Positions 23,441 through 32,400 of a stretch of 64,000 nucleotides of DNA are shown one piece after another. The DNA is from an uncultured Collinsella sp. (GTDB taxonomy: Bacteria > Actinomycetota > Coriobacteriia > Coriobacteriales > Coriobacteriaceae). The position numbers were made by a program, and so were the translations under genes. The notes beneath the pieces were generated by a model. The model searched no databases. It was not told where the DNA came from and was given only the letters and a program-made list of their open reading frames with translations. The stretch's first letter is position 1. Every line of letters starts with the position of its first letter. The stretch is taken from positions 1 to 64,000 of the forward strand of contig UQHV01000002.1 of the NCBI GenBank assembly GCA_900540895.1. The letters run 5' to 3'.

Positions 23441-24118
23441 ATGTCGCTGCGCGGTGGAATCGGTCTGCCCGAGCTTCCTCTAGAGGACGGGCAGGAGTTT
23501 AGGCTCGGCATTATGGGTGGCACCTTTGATCCCATCCATTACGGGCACCTGGTGACCGCCGAGCAGGCGCGCGAGTCGCTCGACTTGGACGCTGTGCTCT
23601 TTATGCCGGCGGGCTCTCCTGCCTTTAAGCTTGACAAGCCGGTGACGCCTGCCGAGGACCGTTATGCCATGACGGTCCTCGCCACCGCCGCGAACCCGGC
23701 CTTTTTGGCGAGCCGGTTCGAGATCGACCGTCCGGGTGTAACCTATACGGCCGATACGCTTCATGCCCTTCGCGACTTTTACCCGTCGCAGGTAAAGCTC
23801 TACTTTATTACGGGCGCCGACGCGATTATCGATATTGTGACTTGGCATGATGCCGAACGAATCGCTGAGCTTGCTACCTTTATTGCGGCGACGCGACCGG
23901 GCTTTGATATCGATACGGCGCGTGCCCGAATCAAAGAGTCGGGGCTGCCGTTCGACGTGCGCTATATTCAGATTCCGGCGCTGGCGATCAGCTCGACGAA
24001 CATTCGCAAGCGTGTTGCCCGCGGTATGAGCGTGCGCTATCTTACGAGCGAGTCCGTGCTCGGCTACATTCGCAAACGCAGGCTATATGCCGATTTGGGC
24101 CAAGAAGATTTTGAGTGA
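23441..24118 (+). CDS. nadD: Nicotinate-nucleotide adenylyltransferase
   Basis: 225 residues. MGGTFDPIHYGHLVTAEQ is the HxGH nucleotidyltransferase motif, and ISSTNIRKRVARG is the ISST(x)xR motif at the C-terminus. It adenylates nicotinate mononucleotide to deamido-NAD. A ~20-residue N-terminal extension precedes the core. Its neighbours obgE, yqeK and rsfS are the usual partners of nadD in Gram-positive bacteria. Confidence 0.95.
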   Translation: MSLRGGIGLPELPLEDGQEFRLGIMGGTFDPIHYGHLVTAEQARESLDLDAVLFMPAGSPAFKLDKPVTPAEDRYAMTVLATAANPAFLASRFEIDRPGVTYTADTLHALRDFYPSQVKLYFITGADAIIDIVTWHDAERIAELATFIAATRPGFDIDTARARIKESGLPFDVRYIQIPALAISSTNIRKRVARGMSVRYLTSESVLGYIRKRRLYADLGQEDFE

Positions 24119-24130
24119 TGGGGGTCTACG

Positions 24131-24739
24131 TTGTCGGTAGAGGATCAGTTTGAGGGCGATGAGCGCGCGCTGCTCAAGCGCATTCAAGAGCTGCTCGATG
24201 TTCGCATGAAGGATAAGCGCAAGCGCTATGTGCATTCGCTGGGTGTTGCCGAGACCGCACTTCATCTGGCCGAGGTCTACGGCGTTGACCGCTTTGATGC
24301 CGCTGCCGCCGGCCTGATCCATGACTGGGACAAAGTGCTCTCCGACGACGAGCTGGTCACGCGCGCTCTGCATTACGGCATTAAGATTGCCGGCTCTCCT
24401 TCCGCCGCGACGCCGCTTTTGCATGGCCCTGTTGCCGCCTATGAGCTTCCGCAGCTTTTCCCCGAGTTGTCGCCGGCCGTTTTCCAGGCTGTCGACCGTC
24501 ACACCGTGGGTGACTGCGACATGACGCCGCTCGATATGGTGGTCTTTGTGGCCGATGCCATCGAACCCAACCGCCACGGCGATTATGCCCATGCGCTGCG
24601 CAAGATGGTGGGGAAGTCCTCGCTCGACGAGTTGTTCTTCTCCTGTTTTGCGCAGGGTCTGGTCTATGTGATCCAGTCCGGGCGCTATCTTTATCCCACG
24701 GCTATTTCGATTTACAACCATTACGCCCAGCTGCGCTAG
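24131..24739 (+). CDS. yqeK: HD-domain phosphohydrolase YqeK (Ap4A hydrolase)
   Basis: 202 residues of the YqeK family. The metal-binding HD core is visible as YVHSLGVAETALHL, AAAGLIHDWDKVL and VDRHTVG, with VVFVADAIEPNR. Family members cleave diadenosine tetraphosphate symmetrically. TTG 24131 start, 12 nt after nadD. Position between nadD and rsfS is the normal one. Confidence 0.92.
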   Translation: MSVEDQFEGDERALLKRIQELLDVRMKDKRKRYVHSLGVAETALHLAEVYGVDRFDAAAAGLIHDWDKVLSDDELVTRALHYGIKIAGSPSAATPLLHGPVAAYELPQLFPELSPAVFQAVDRHTVGDCDMTPLDMVVFVADAIEPNRHGDYAHALRKMVGKSSLDELFFSCFAQGLVYVIQSGRYLYPTAISIYNHYAQLR

Positions 24740-24766
24740 CTCGGGCTGACTAGAAAGAGGTATTCC

Positions 24767-25222
24767 ATGGCCGACGAGACCATGACCGACGAGCAGATTC
24801 TTGAAGGTGTGGAGCACAAGAGCTTCGCCGTCACGTCCGACCGCACTGCCGCCTCGCTGTCCGCGAGCGGTGTCGCCGCCGAGGATGTCGCCCGCGCCGC
24901 CGCGCAGGCCGCCTACGACAAGAAGGGCGAGGACGTTCAGGTGCTCGACCTGACCGAGCTTTCCGATGTGTGCGACTACTTTGTGCTCGCCACCGGTACC
25001 AACAACCGCCAGGTCGATTCGATCGTCGACGAGATCGAGGAGAAGGTCGCCGAGGCTTGCGGCGAGCATCCGTTCTCCATCGAGGGCCGCGAGCAGAAGA
25101 CCTGGATGCTCATGGACTACGGTTCGGTTGTCGTCCACGTCTTCACTCCCGAAGCCCGCGACTTCTACCGCCTCGAGAAACTCTGGGGAGACGCCCCCCA
25201 GCTCCCCCTCAACCTCCTCTAG
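24767..25222 (+). CDS. rsfS: Ribosomal silencing factor RsfS
   Basis: 151 residues. The RsfS core covers residues ~50-140 (DLTELSDVCDYFVLATGTNN, KTWMLMDYGSVVVHVFTPEA, YRLEKLWGDAP). It binds L14 and blocks subunit joining under starvation. The ~45-residue N-terminal extension (Ser/Ala-rich, EHKSFAVTSDRTAASLSAS) is not part of the family core. ATG 24767 has AAAGAGG upstream; the alternative ATG 24782 would remove five residues. It ends the obg operon before a strong terminator. Confidence 0.92.
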   Translation: MADETMTDEQILEGVEHKSFAVTSDRTAASLSASGVAAEDVARAAAQAAYDKKGEDVQVLDLTELSDVCDYFVLATGTNNRQVDSIVDEIEEKVAEACGEHPFSIEGREQKTWMLMDYGSVVVHVFTPEARDFYRLEKLWGDAPQLPLNLL

Positions 25223-25263
25223 TAGCTCATTTGAGACGGGGTTTAGCTACCCTCACGCATATC

Positions 25264-25305
25264 GCCGGGCAGGTGCGGTTTCCGCACCTGCCCGGCTTTC
25301 TTTTT
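25264..25305 (+). terminator. Terminator after rsfS
   Basis: A perfect 15-bp GC-rich stem (25264-25278 with 25282-25296) with a 3-nt loop is followed by a T-rich tract to 25305. It separates rsfS from the convergent dinB, whose stop codon is 13 bp further on. There is no good T-run for the opposite direction. Confidence 0.93.
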
Positions 25306-25317
25306 GCCCAAAGGCGG

Positions 25318-26571
25318 TTAATCGTTGAAGCGGGATTGGCGGCCGAAGGAAAGGGCGGTGTCGCCGAATTTGTCTCGGACGGCGTCGATGGCGACGGAGA
25401 GGTCGCGTCGGTCGCTGGATTGGGCCCCGCGGTCATCGACTTCGCAGAACAGGTCAGTCTGGATGCCGCCCTGATGGTCAAAGTCGCTCATGCCGATGCC
25501 TGCTAAGCGCACGTGCATTCCTTCCTGCCAGATGTTGTCGAGCAGTTCGAGTGCAACCGCCACGAAGATGTTCTCATCGTCGGTCGGATGAGGCAGCCGG
25601 CGCTGTGCCGTACGCCCGCTGCCATACGAATACTTAAGCTTGAGCGTTACCGTGGCGCCCGTCAGCCTCTGACGGCGCAGGCGGCGTCCCACTGACTCTC
25701 CCAACAGCGCAATTGCCGCCTCAATATCCCCACGCTCAGTCAGATCTTTAGCAAAGGTGCGTTCATTGCTGACCGACTTGACCTCTCGCTCTTCATCGAG
25801 GCTCGTGACTTCGGAGATTTCGAGTCCCAGCGCACGCTGGCGCATGCGTTCGCCGTTGACGCCAAAAATAGAGGCCAAGGTGGATTCCGGTGCACGTGAT
25901 AGCTCGCCGAGGGTGTAGATGCGCATGCGGCGCAGTCGCTCCTCGGCCGAGCGCCCGATGCCGCTCATGGCAGATACCGGCAGTGCGGCCAAAAAGCGCT
26001 GCTCGGTTCCGGGGCGCACGATGGTCAGCCCAAACGGCTTATCCCGCTCGCTTGCGATCTTTGCGACCGTCTTGTTGCAGCCCACGCCAATGGAGCACGT
26101 CACTCCCAGCGCTGCCACGCGGCCGCTTATACGCCGCGCAACCAGCATCGGGTCTTCGGGCGCAAAGCGGCCCGGTGTGATATCGATAAAGGCTTCGTCG
26201 ATGGATACGCGCTCAACGCGCGGGGTCTCGTCGGCGAGAATCGCCATGACCTGCGCGCTCACCTCGCGGTAGCGATCAAAGTGCCCATGCGTCCAAATGG
26301 CTTGCGGGCATAAGCGCCGCGCCTCGGCCGAGGCCATGGCAGAGTGCACGCCAAAGCGACGTGCCTCATACGAACACGTGGACACGACGCCACGCGAATC
26401 GGCGTCTCCGCCCACGATGAGCGGCTTTCCTCGCCATTCGGGATGATCTAGCATCTCCACGCTCGCAAAAAACGCATCGAGGTCCATGAGGCCCACCGCC
26501 GGACCCGTCCAGGGAGGCGGCGTGACGCCCGTGGCATCCTCATAACCGTATGTATGTTCGCGTCTTTCCAT
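25318..26571 (-). CDS. dinB: DNA polymerase IV (Y-family, DinB)
   Basis: 417 residues, read leftward and convergent with the obg operon. Y-family motifs: GLMDLDAFFASVEM (metal ligand), STCSYEARRFGVHSAM and RVSIDEAFIDIT (catalytic Asp-Glu pair); a helix-hairpin-helix and the little-finger domain follow. It copies damaged DNA. A TATACT box lies only 7 bp before the ATG 26571, which hints at a leaderless or later start; GTG shortly before GLMDLD is an alternative that gives a canonical N-terminus. No obvious LexA box was seen. Confidence 0.93.
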   Translation of the reverse strand: MERREHTYGYEDATGVTPPPWTGPAVGLMDLDAFFASVEMLDHPEWRGKPLIVGGDADSRGVVSTCSYEARRFGVHSAMASAEARRLCPQAIWTHGHFDRYREVSAQVMAILADETPRVERVSIDEAFIDITPGRFAPEDPMLVARRISGRVAALGVTCSIGVGCNKTVAKIASERDKPFGLTIVRPGTEQRFLAALPVSAMSGIGRSAEERLRRMRIYTLGELSRAPESTLASIFGVNGERMRQRALGLEISEVTSLDEEREVKSVSNERTFAKDLTERGDIEAAIALLGESVGRRLRRQRLTGATVTLKLKYSYGSGRTAQRRLPHPTDDENIFVAVALELLDNIWQEGMHVRLAGIGMSDFDHQGGIQTDLFCEVDDRGAQSSDRRDLSVAIDAVRDKFGDTALSFGRQSRFND

Positions 26572-26687
26572 GTCATGAGTATACCGCGCAGCTCATGTGG
26601 GGTGCGTGTATGTGCTTGCAAATCCCGAATTCTTGTCTAAGATATGGATTTGCCCTCGACTACACCGAAGAAGTTGGTCTCACGGAC

Positions 26688-26716
26688 TTCACCTGCCCGC
26701 GTCGATGGCGTATTAT
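26688..26716 (+). promoter_or_regulatory. Promoter of the rpsP operon
   Basis: TTCACC (26688-26693) and TATTAT (26711-26716) are separated by 17 bp, about 57 bp upstream of the rpsP start codon, in the 201-bp divergent gap shared with dinB. Confidence 0.6.
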
Positions 26717-26772
26717 GTTCAACTGTTTGTTTGTAGTTGCAGCCTAAAGCTGCTTGGTTGGAGGAGTTTCCT

Positions 26773-27114
26773 TTGGCAGTCAAGATTCGCCTTGCTCGTC
26801 ACGGCGCTAAGAAGCGTCCGTACTACCGTGTCGTCGTCGCCGATTCCCGCGCCCCGCGTGACGGTCGTATCATCGAGGAGGTTGGCCGCTACAACCCGAT
26901 GACCGCCCCCAAGACCATCAACCTCGACCTCGAGAAGATCGCCGACTGGCAGTCCAAGGGCGCTCAGCTCACCGACGCCGTCGCCGCTCTGGTCAAGGCC
27001 GCCAACGAGGGCGAGAAGACCGAGACCGTCGTCAAGAAGTCCAAGAAGCAGCTCGCCAAAGAGGCTGAGGCCGCTAAGGCTGCCGCTGAGGCCGCTGAGG
27101 GCGCCGAGGAGTAA
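26773..27114 (+). CDS. rpsP: 30S ribosomal protein S16
   Basis: 113 residues starting MAVKIRLARHGAKKRPYYR, the S16 signature. After the core an Ala/Lys/Glu-rich tail of about 35 residues extends the C-terminus, as often in actinobacteria. TTG 26773 lies 6 nt after GGAGGAG. First gene of rpsP-khpA-rimM-trmD. Confidence 0.96.
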   Translation: MAVKIRLARHGAKKRPYYRVVVADSRAPRDGRIIEEVGRYNPMTAPKTINLDLEKIADWQSKGAQLTDAVAALVKAANEGEKTETVVKKSKKQLAKEAEAAKAAAEAAEGAEE

Positions 27115-27117
27115 ATC

Positions 27118-27402
27118 GTGCCTGAGGTTGACGCTGCACAGCTCGAGGGTGAGGCAATGCTCTCAGATCGCATCGCCGATCTCGTCGAATATCTCGTTGT
27201 TCAGATCGTCGACGACCCGGATTCCGTGAGCCTTGAGGTCATCGATGGTGACGACGCCTCCACGATTGAGGTTTCGGTCGCCGAGGATGACGTCGCTAAG
27301 GTCATCGGCCGTCGTGGCCGTACCATCAAGGCCATTCGCACGCTCGCCCGTGCACTGGCCGCTCGCCTCGACACTGCTGTCGAGGTAGAGGTTCTGGGCT
27401 AG
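27118..27402 (+). CDS. khpA: KH-domain RNA-binding protein KhpA
   Basis: 94 residues. A short N-terminal extension precedes the KH fold with the VIGRRGRTIKAIRTL loop (GxxG type). KhpA forms a complex with KhpB/Jag and binds RNAs to regulate cell length and division in pneumococcus; the role here is inferred from family. GTG 27118 start, 3 nt after rpsP. Conserved neighbour of rpsP and rimM. Confidence 0.93.
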   Translation: MPEVDAAQLEGEAMLSDRIADLVEYLVVQIVDDPDSVSLEVIDGDDASTIEVSVAEDDVAKVIGRRGRTIKAIRTLARALAARLDTAVEVEVLG

Positions 27403-27406
27403 GACC

Positions 27407-27928
27407 TTGAGGTCCCAGTACAAAAACATCGCCCGTGTGGTCAAGCCGCACGGAAGGAAGGGGGAGGTCCTCGCGCAGCCGCTGCGGGGGCTTCCTTCTG
27501 TATTAGAGCCGGGCATGCGTGTCGCTCTGACGCCGCCGGCGCTCAAGCGCGACCGCTTTTGCACGGTCGTGTCCGTCACCGATACGGGCGATGGCGATCT
27601 GGTCTCGTTTGAGGGCATTGACGACTTGACGGCCGCCGAGGGCATCACGGGATGCTACGTGCTGGCAAATCGTGACGACTTTGAGCTCGATTCGCTCGAC
27701 GCTGCCTATACCGACCTGATGGGTCGCGAGGTGGTCGACGAGCGCTTCGGTTCGCTCGGTACGATCGTCGAGATTATGTCGACGCCCGCTAACGATGTTT
27801 GGGTTGTCGAGGGTGATCGGTACGGCGAGGTACTGATTCCCGTGATCGAGCAGGTCGTGCTCGATCTTCCCGACACAGGAACAATTTCCGTCCACGTTAT
27901 GGACGGCCTGATCGATATGGACAAGTAG
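27407..27928 (+). CDS. rimM: 16S rRNA processing protein RimM
   Basis: 173 residues. The N-terminal part reads IARVVKPHGRKGEVLAQPL (family GxxGxxG-like turn) and the PRC-barrel part starts around DLMGREVVDE and ends PVIEQVVLDLPD. RimM helps 30S head assembly by binding S19. TTG 27407 is the start, only 4 nt after khpA and with weak ribosome-binding matches (TGGG at 27395-27398), so the start could be off by a few codons. Confidence 0.93.
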   Translation: MRSQYKNIARVVKPHGRKGEVLAQPLRGLPSVLEPGMRVALTPPALKRDRFCTVVSVTDTGDGDLVSFEGIDDLTAAEGITGCYVLANRDDFELDSLDAAYTDLMGREVVDERFGSLGTIVEIMSTPANDVWVVEGDRYGEVLIPVIEQVVLDLPDTGTISVHVMDGLIDMDK

Positions 27929-27938
27929 GGAGGAAAAC

Positions 27939-28685
27939 ATGCTGATCGAGACCCTTTCGGTCTTTCCCGAGATGTTTGAGCCCGTCATGTCCACATCGAT
28001 CTTGGGCCGCGCCCGCAAGGCCGGCCTTTTTGATTTTAAGGCGTATAACCTGCGCGACTGGACGCACGACCGCCATCGTACCGTCGATGACGAGCCGTAC
28101 GGCGGCGGGCAGGGCATGCTCATGAAGGTCGAGCCTATCGCAGAGGCCATCGAGGCTATTAGCTCCGAGGGTCCCAAGCCCACGGTTGTGTTCTTTACCC
28201 CCTGTGGCGAGCCTTTTACGCAGCATGTGGCCGAGCGCCTGCTCAAAAGTGAGCGCCTGCTGTTTGTGTGCAGTCGCTACGAGGGCGTCGACGAGCGTGC
28301 GTATGCGTATGCCGATGAGCGTCTGTCGATCGGCGACTACGTGCTTACGGGCGGCGAGCTGCCTGCCATGGTCGTTGCCGATGCCGTCGTACGCCTGATT
28401 CCCGGCGCCCTGGGCGACGAGATGAGCAATGTGGACGAGTCGTTCTCGACCGCCGAGGACGGAGGACTGCTCGAGTACGCGCAGTACACCCGCCCCGCCG
28501 AGTTCAACGGCGAGGGCGTGCCGCCGGTGCTTGTGAGCGGCGATCACGCCAAGGTCGATGCCTGGCGCCGTAAGAATGCCATCGAGCGCACCTGCCGCTG
28601 GCGTCCCGACCTGATCGAGACAGCGCGGCTCACGCCCGAGGAGCGTGCTTACGCGCAGGATTTGCTTTCTGGAAGAGGTGAATAA
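27939..28685 (+). CDS. trmD: tRNA (guanine-N1)-methyltransferase TrmD
   Basis: 248 residues. The SPOUT knot motifs DDEPYGGGQGML (substrate loop) and LSIGDYVLTGGELPAM (AdoMet trefoil) are plain. It methylates G37 of tRNAs with G at position 36, preventing frameshifts. ATG 27939 with GGGAGGAAA upstream, 10 nt after rimM. Its end overlaps the frame of lepB. Confidence 0.96.
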   Translation: MLIETLSVFPEMFEPVMSTSILGRARKAGLFDFKAYNLRDWTHDRHRTVDDEPYGGGQGMLMKVEPIAEAIEAISSEGPKPTVVFFTPCGEPFTQHVAERLLKSERLLFVCSRYEGVDERAYAYADERLSIGDYVLTGGELPAMVVADAVVRLIPGALGDEMSNVDESFSTAEDGGLLEYAQYTRPAEFNGEGVPPVLVSGDHAKVDAWRRKNAIERTCRWRPDLIETARLTPEERAYAQDLLSGRGE

Positions 28686-29295
28686 CATAGAGGACAATAA
28701 AGGCCGCCAACGAGTTCATCTTGAACATGATTTTGGCGAGAGGTCCGTTTTCACTTTGCGGGGCGCCTTGGAATGGGTTTTGGTCATTCTAATCGCGCTT
28801 GCCGCCACCTTCCTGATCCGCACCTTTGTGGTCGAGCCCTTTGTGGTGCCCACCGGCTCTATGGAGGACACAATCGAGATTGGCGACCAGATCCTGGCGC
28901 AAAAGGTGAGCCTCGAGCTCGGTCAGCCCGTCAAGCAGGGCGATATCGTGGTGTTTCACAACCCCGATGGCACCTCCGAGCATGATGTTCTTGTCAAGCG
29001 CGTTATTGCCACGGCCGGGCAGACGGTCGACCTGCAGGACGGCAAGGTGGTTGTTGACGGCCAGGCGCTCGACGAGGACTATACGGCGGGCATGAGCTGG
29101 CCGCTTTCGGTTCAAGCGCCCGGCGCTCAGGTGAGCTATCCCTACACCGTCCCCGACGGGTGTGTGTGGGTGATGGGCGACAACCGAGAGAACTCAGCCG
29201 ACTCCCGCTATTTTGGGCCGGTCGACCGCTCCGATTTAATGGCCGTGGCACTCGTTCGCTACTGGCCGCTCAACCGCATCGGCGCTATCGACTAA
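28678..29295 (+). CDS. lepB: Signal peptidase I
   Basis: About 205 residues. A membrane helix (WVLVILIALAATFLI) is followed by PTGSMEDTIEIGD with the catalytic Ser, then VLVKRVIATAGQ with the general-base Lys, and the GDNRENSADSRYFGPV box E. It removes signal peptides at the outer face. The start is uncertain. GTG 28678 is the nearest conventional codon, but GGAAG ends 2 nt before it. In-frame ATA 28687 would have ideal spacing from GAAGAGG, and TTG 28756 would give a short N-terminus. It overlaps the end of trmD by up to 8 nt. Confidence 0.92.
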   Translation: MNNIEDNKGRQRVHLEHDFGERSVFTLRGALEWVLVILIALAATFLIRTFVVEPFVVPTGSMEDTIEIGDQILAQKVSLELGQPVKQGDIVVFHNPDGTSEHDVLVKRVIATAGQTVDLQDGKVVVDGQALDEDYTAGMSWPLSVQAPGAQVSYPYTVPDGCVWVMGDNRENSADSRYFGPVDRSDLMAVALVRYWPLNRIGAID

Positions 29296-29354
29296 AAACC
29301 GCTATAGTACAGTACCTAACCGTGTAATCGTTTCGACGAGGGGATATTAGAGGC

Positions 29355-30266
29355 ATGAACGCTTCATCGCTTTCCTTCCAAGACATCATCCTGCGCCTCC
29401 AGCAGTACTGGGGCGAGCAGGGCTGCGTCATTATGCAGCCCTATGACTCCGAGGTCGGTGCCGGTACCTTCCATACCGCGACCACGCTGCGCTCGCTCGG
29501 TCCCGCCGAGTGGCGCACCTGCTATGCGCAGCCCTGCCGCCGTCCCGCCGACGGCCGCTACGGCGAGAACCCCAACCGCATGCAGCACTACTATCAGTTC
29601 CAGGTGCTCATCAAGCCCTCGCCGGTAAACGCCCAGGAGCTTTACCTGGGGTCTCTTGCCGCTATCGGCCTGGACCCCAACGACCATGACGTCCGCTTTG
29701 TCGAGGACGACTGGGAGAGCCCGACCCTTGGCGCCTGGGGCCTTGGCTGGGAGGTCTGGCTCAACGGCATGGAGGTCACGCAGTTTACGTACTTCCAGCA
29801 GGTGGGCGGCATCGAGGTCGACCCCGTGCCCGTCGAGATCACCTACGGCCTGGAGCGTATCGCCATGTATGCCCAGGGCGTCAACTCCGTTTACGACCTG
29901 GTGTGGAGCTATCTGCCCGACGGAACGCCCATGACCTATGGCGACGTGTTCCTCGAGAACGAGCGCGAGTTCAGTGCCTATAACTTTGAGGTCGCCAACG
30001 TCGAGATGATGCGTCAGAAGTTTGACGACTACGAGGCCGAGTGCCACTCCTGCCTGGAGCGCAAGCTGCCGCTGCCGGCGTACGACTGTGTCATGAAGTG
30101 CAGCCACGCTTTCAATCTGCTCGATGCCCGCGGCGCCCTGTCCGCAGTCGAGCGTGCCAACTACATCCTGCGCGTCCGCGCCGTCGCCAAGGCGTGCTGC
30201 GAGGCCTATATGGCCGAGGTCGCCGGAGTCAACGAGAATGCCGATCAGGAAGGCGAGGTGGCGTAA
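29355..30266 (+). CDS. glyQ: Glycyl-tRNA synthetase alpha subunit
   Basis: 303 residues. Class II motifs: SLSFQDIILRLQQYWGEQGC and MQPYDSEVGAGTF at the N-terminus, RPADGRYGENPNRMQHYYQF, then VWLNGMEVTQFTYFQQVGG and GLERIAMYAQG. With GlyS it makes the alpha2beta2 enzyme that charges tRNA-Gly. TATAGT (29303-29308) is a possible -10 element 46 bp upstream. Model actinomycetes use the other (alpha2) GlyRS, so the heterotetrameric type is a lineage feature. Confidence 0.96.
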   Translation: MNASSLSFQDIILRLQQYWGEQGCVIMQPYDSEVGAGTFHTATTLRSLGPAEWRTCYAQPCRRPADGRYGENPNRMQHYYQFQVLIKPSPVNAQELYLGSLAAIGLDPNDHDVRFVEDDWESPTLGAWGLGWEVWLNGMEVTQFTYFQQVGGIEVDPVPVEITYGLERIAMYAQGVNSVYDLVWSYLPDGTPMTYGDVFLENEREFSAYNFEVANVEMMRQKFDDYEAECHSCLERKLPLPAYDCVMKCSHAFNLLDARGALSAVERANYILRVRAVAKACCEAYMAEVAGVNENADQEGEVA

Positions 30267-30269
30267 GCC

Positions 30270-32366
30270 ATGGCAGACGCTAAGGATTTCCTGTTTGAGA
30301 TCGGTACGGAGGAAATGCCCTCCGCGCCGCTGAACAATGCCGTCAAGCAGCTTGGCACCATGATCGCCAAGGGTCTCGATGAGGCCGGTCTGGCCCACGG
30401 CGAGGTCCGCGTGATCTCGAGCCCGCGTCGTCTGGCTGCACTCGTTGCCAACGTCGCCACCGCGACCGATGAGGTTCACGAGGTCAAGCGTGGCCCCGCG
30501 GCCAACATTGCCTTCGACGCTGACGGTAACGCCACCAAGGCCGCCCAGGGCTTTGCCCGCAAGTGCGGTGTGGCTGCCGAGGACCTGGTCCGTCGCGAGG
30601 ACACTGACGGTCGCGAGTATGTGTTCGCCGAGAAGAACATTCCTTCCGCACCGGCTACGCCGATTCTGACCGCTCTGTGCGAGAAGACCATCGCCGGCCT
30701 GCAGTGGCCCAACTACCGCAGCCAGCGCTGGGGTCACGAGCATGCGACCTTTGTTCGTCCGGTCCGCTGGATCTGCTGCCTTTTGGGCGAGGACGTTGTG
30801 CCCGTGTCGTTTGCCGACGTGACGAGTGGCAACACCACGCGTGGTCATCGCGTGCTTGGCCCCGGTGACCATGTGGTCGCCAGCCCCGCCGTCTACGAGC
30901 AGGTGCTCGAGGACGCCGGTGTGCTTTCTGCCGAGCGTCGTCGTGAGGTCATCCTTGCCGGTATCGCCGAGGTCGAGGCTGCCCGTCCCGGCTGCCATGT
31001 CGATACGCCCAAGAAGGTCTTTGAGGAGGTCATTAACCTCTGCGAGTGGCCGACGGTGCTCGTCGGTACCTTCGATGAGGAGTTCCTCAAGGTCCCGCAC
31101 GAGATCATCTGCGAGTCCATGCTCACCAACCAGCGCTACTTCCCGATCTATGACGGCGAGGGCAAGCTCACGCGTGAGTTCGTGGTCGTTTCCAACAGCA
31201 AGCCCGAGAATGCCGAGCGCGTGATCGACGGTAACGAGCGCGTCGTGCGCGCCCGTCTGGACGACGCAAAGTTCTTCTACGAGGAGGACCTGAAGATCTC
31301 CCTCGACGAGTTCCGTGAGCGCCTGGCCAAGGTTGCCTTCCAGGAGAAGCTCGGTAGCGTGCTCGCCAAGTCCGAGCGCATCGAGCAGCTCGCGCTCGCT
31401 ATTGCCCGTGAGGCACACCTGGGTGCTCATCTGGCAGCTGACGCCGGCCGTGCCGCGCACCTGTGCAAGGCCGACCTGGTGTCCAACGCCGTCGTCGAGT
31501 TCACGAGCCAGCAGGGCGTGATGGGCGGTTATTACGCGACCGCGATGGGGGAGAACGACGAGGTCGCCCACGCCATTCGCGATCACTATCGTCCCCGCTT
31601 TGCCGGTGACGAGCTGCCCGAGGGCACCGCTGGCTGCATCGTGGCCTGTGCCGACAAGCTCGATACCATTGCCGGTATCTTTGCCATCGGCGAGCCCCCG
31701 ACCGGCTCCTCCGACCCCTATGCGCTGCGTCGTGCCGCTATCGGCATCATCAACATCCTGCGCGACCGCCTGCCGATCGACCCCACGTCGCTTATCGACT
31801 TTGCGCTCGAGCTCTATAGTGAGCAGGGCATTGAGTTTGACGCCGCCGAAGTCGCCCAGCAGGTTCGCGACTTCTTCCATGGCCGCCTGGTGAGCATGGC
31901 CCGCGACGAGAAGATCCCGGCCGATACCGTTGCTGCCGTCTCCGCGGTGCACATCATCGCCCCGTCCGTCTTCTTCGCCCGCTGCGCCGCCCTCGACGAT
32001 GCTCGCAAGAACGACGCCGAGACCTTTGACAACCTGGCGACGGCCTATGCCCGTGCCGCGCATATCTCCAAGCCCGAGCTGGGCGCGGAGTACGACCGCG
32101 CCCTGATGGGCGAGGTCGAGCTCGCGCTTGCCGATGCCTCCGAGGCTGCTCAGACCGCTGTCGACGCCGCCCTTGCTGCCGAGGATTACCCGGCCGCATT
32201 TGCGGCCCTTGCCGCCCTGCGCGCCCCCATCGACCGCTTCTTCGATGAGGTTATGGTCATGGACAAGGACGAGCAGCTCCGCGATAATCGCCTTAAGCTG
32301 CTCAACCGCTTCGAGGCCGTTTTCTCCGGCATTGCCAACATCGGTGAGCTTGCCCGCAAAAAGTAA
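30270..32366 (+). CDS. glyS: Glycyl-tRNA synthetase beta subunit
   Basis: 698 residues, normal length. The N-terminus FLFEIGTEEMPSAPLNNAV is the family signature; the HD-like middle and the C-terminal anticodon-binding domain (RFFDEVMVMDKDEQLRDNR) follow. It contributes tRNA binding to the alpha2beta2 synthetase. ATG 30270 is 3 nt after glyQ, so the subunits are coupled. Residues 558-575 region (about 31,950-32,200) is Ala-rich. Confidence 0.95.
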   Translation: MADAKDFLFEIGTEEMPSAPLNNAVKQLGTMIAKGLDEAGLAHGEVRVISSPRRLAALVANVATATDEVHEVKRGPAANIAFDADGNATKAAQGFARKCGVAAEDLVRREDTDGREYVFAEKNIPSAPATPILTALCEKTIAGLQWPNYRSQRWGHEHATFVRPVRWICCLLGEDVVPVSFADVTSGNTTRGHRVLGPGDHVVASPAVYEQVLEDAGVLSAERRREVILAGIAEVEAARPGCHVDTPKKVFEEVINLCEWPTVLVGTFDEEFLKVPHEIICESMLTNQRYFPIYDGEGKLTREFVVVSNSKPENAERVIDGNERVVRARLDDAKFFYEEDLKISLDEFRERLAKVAFQEKLGSVLAKSERIEQLALAIAREAHLGAHLAADAGRAAHLCKADLVSNAVVEFTSQQGVMGGYYATAMGENDEVAHAIRDHYRPRFAGDELPEGTAGCIVACADKLDTIAGIFAIGEPPTGSSDPYALRRAAIGIINILRDRLPIDPTSLIDFALELYSEQGIEFDAAEVAQQVRDFFHGRLVSMARDEKIPADTVAAVSAVHIIAPSVFFARCAALDDARKNDAETFDNLATAYARAAHISKPELGAEYDRALMGEVELALADASEAAQTAVDAALAAEDYPAAFAALAALRAPIDRFFDEVMVMDKDEQLRDNRLKLLNRFEAVFSGIANIGELARKK

Positions 32367-32400
32367 GCCAGCCTGCGCGTAAGCGCAAAAGGAGCCCCGC

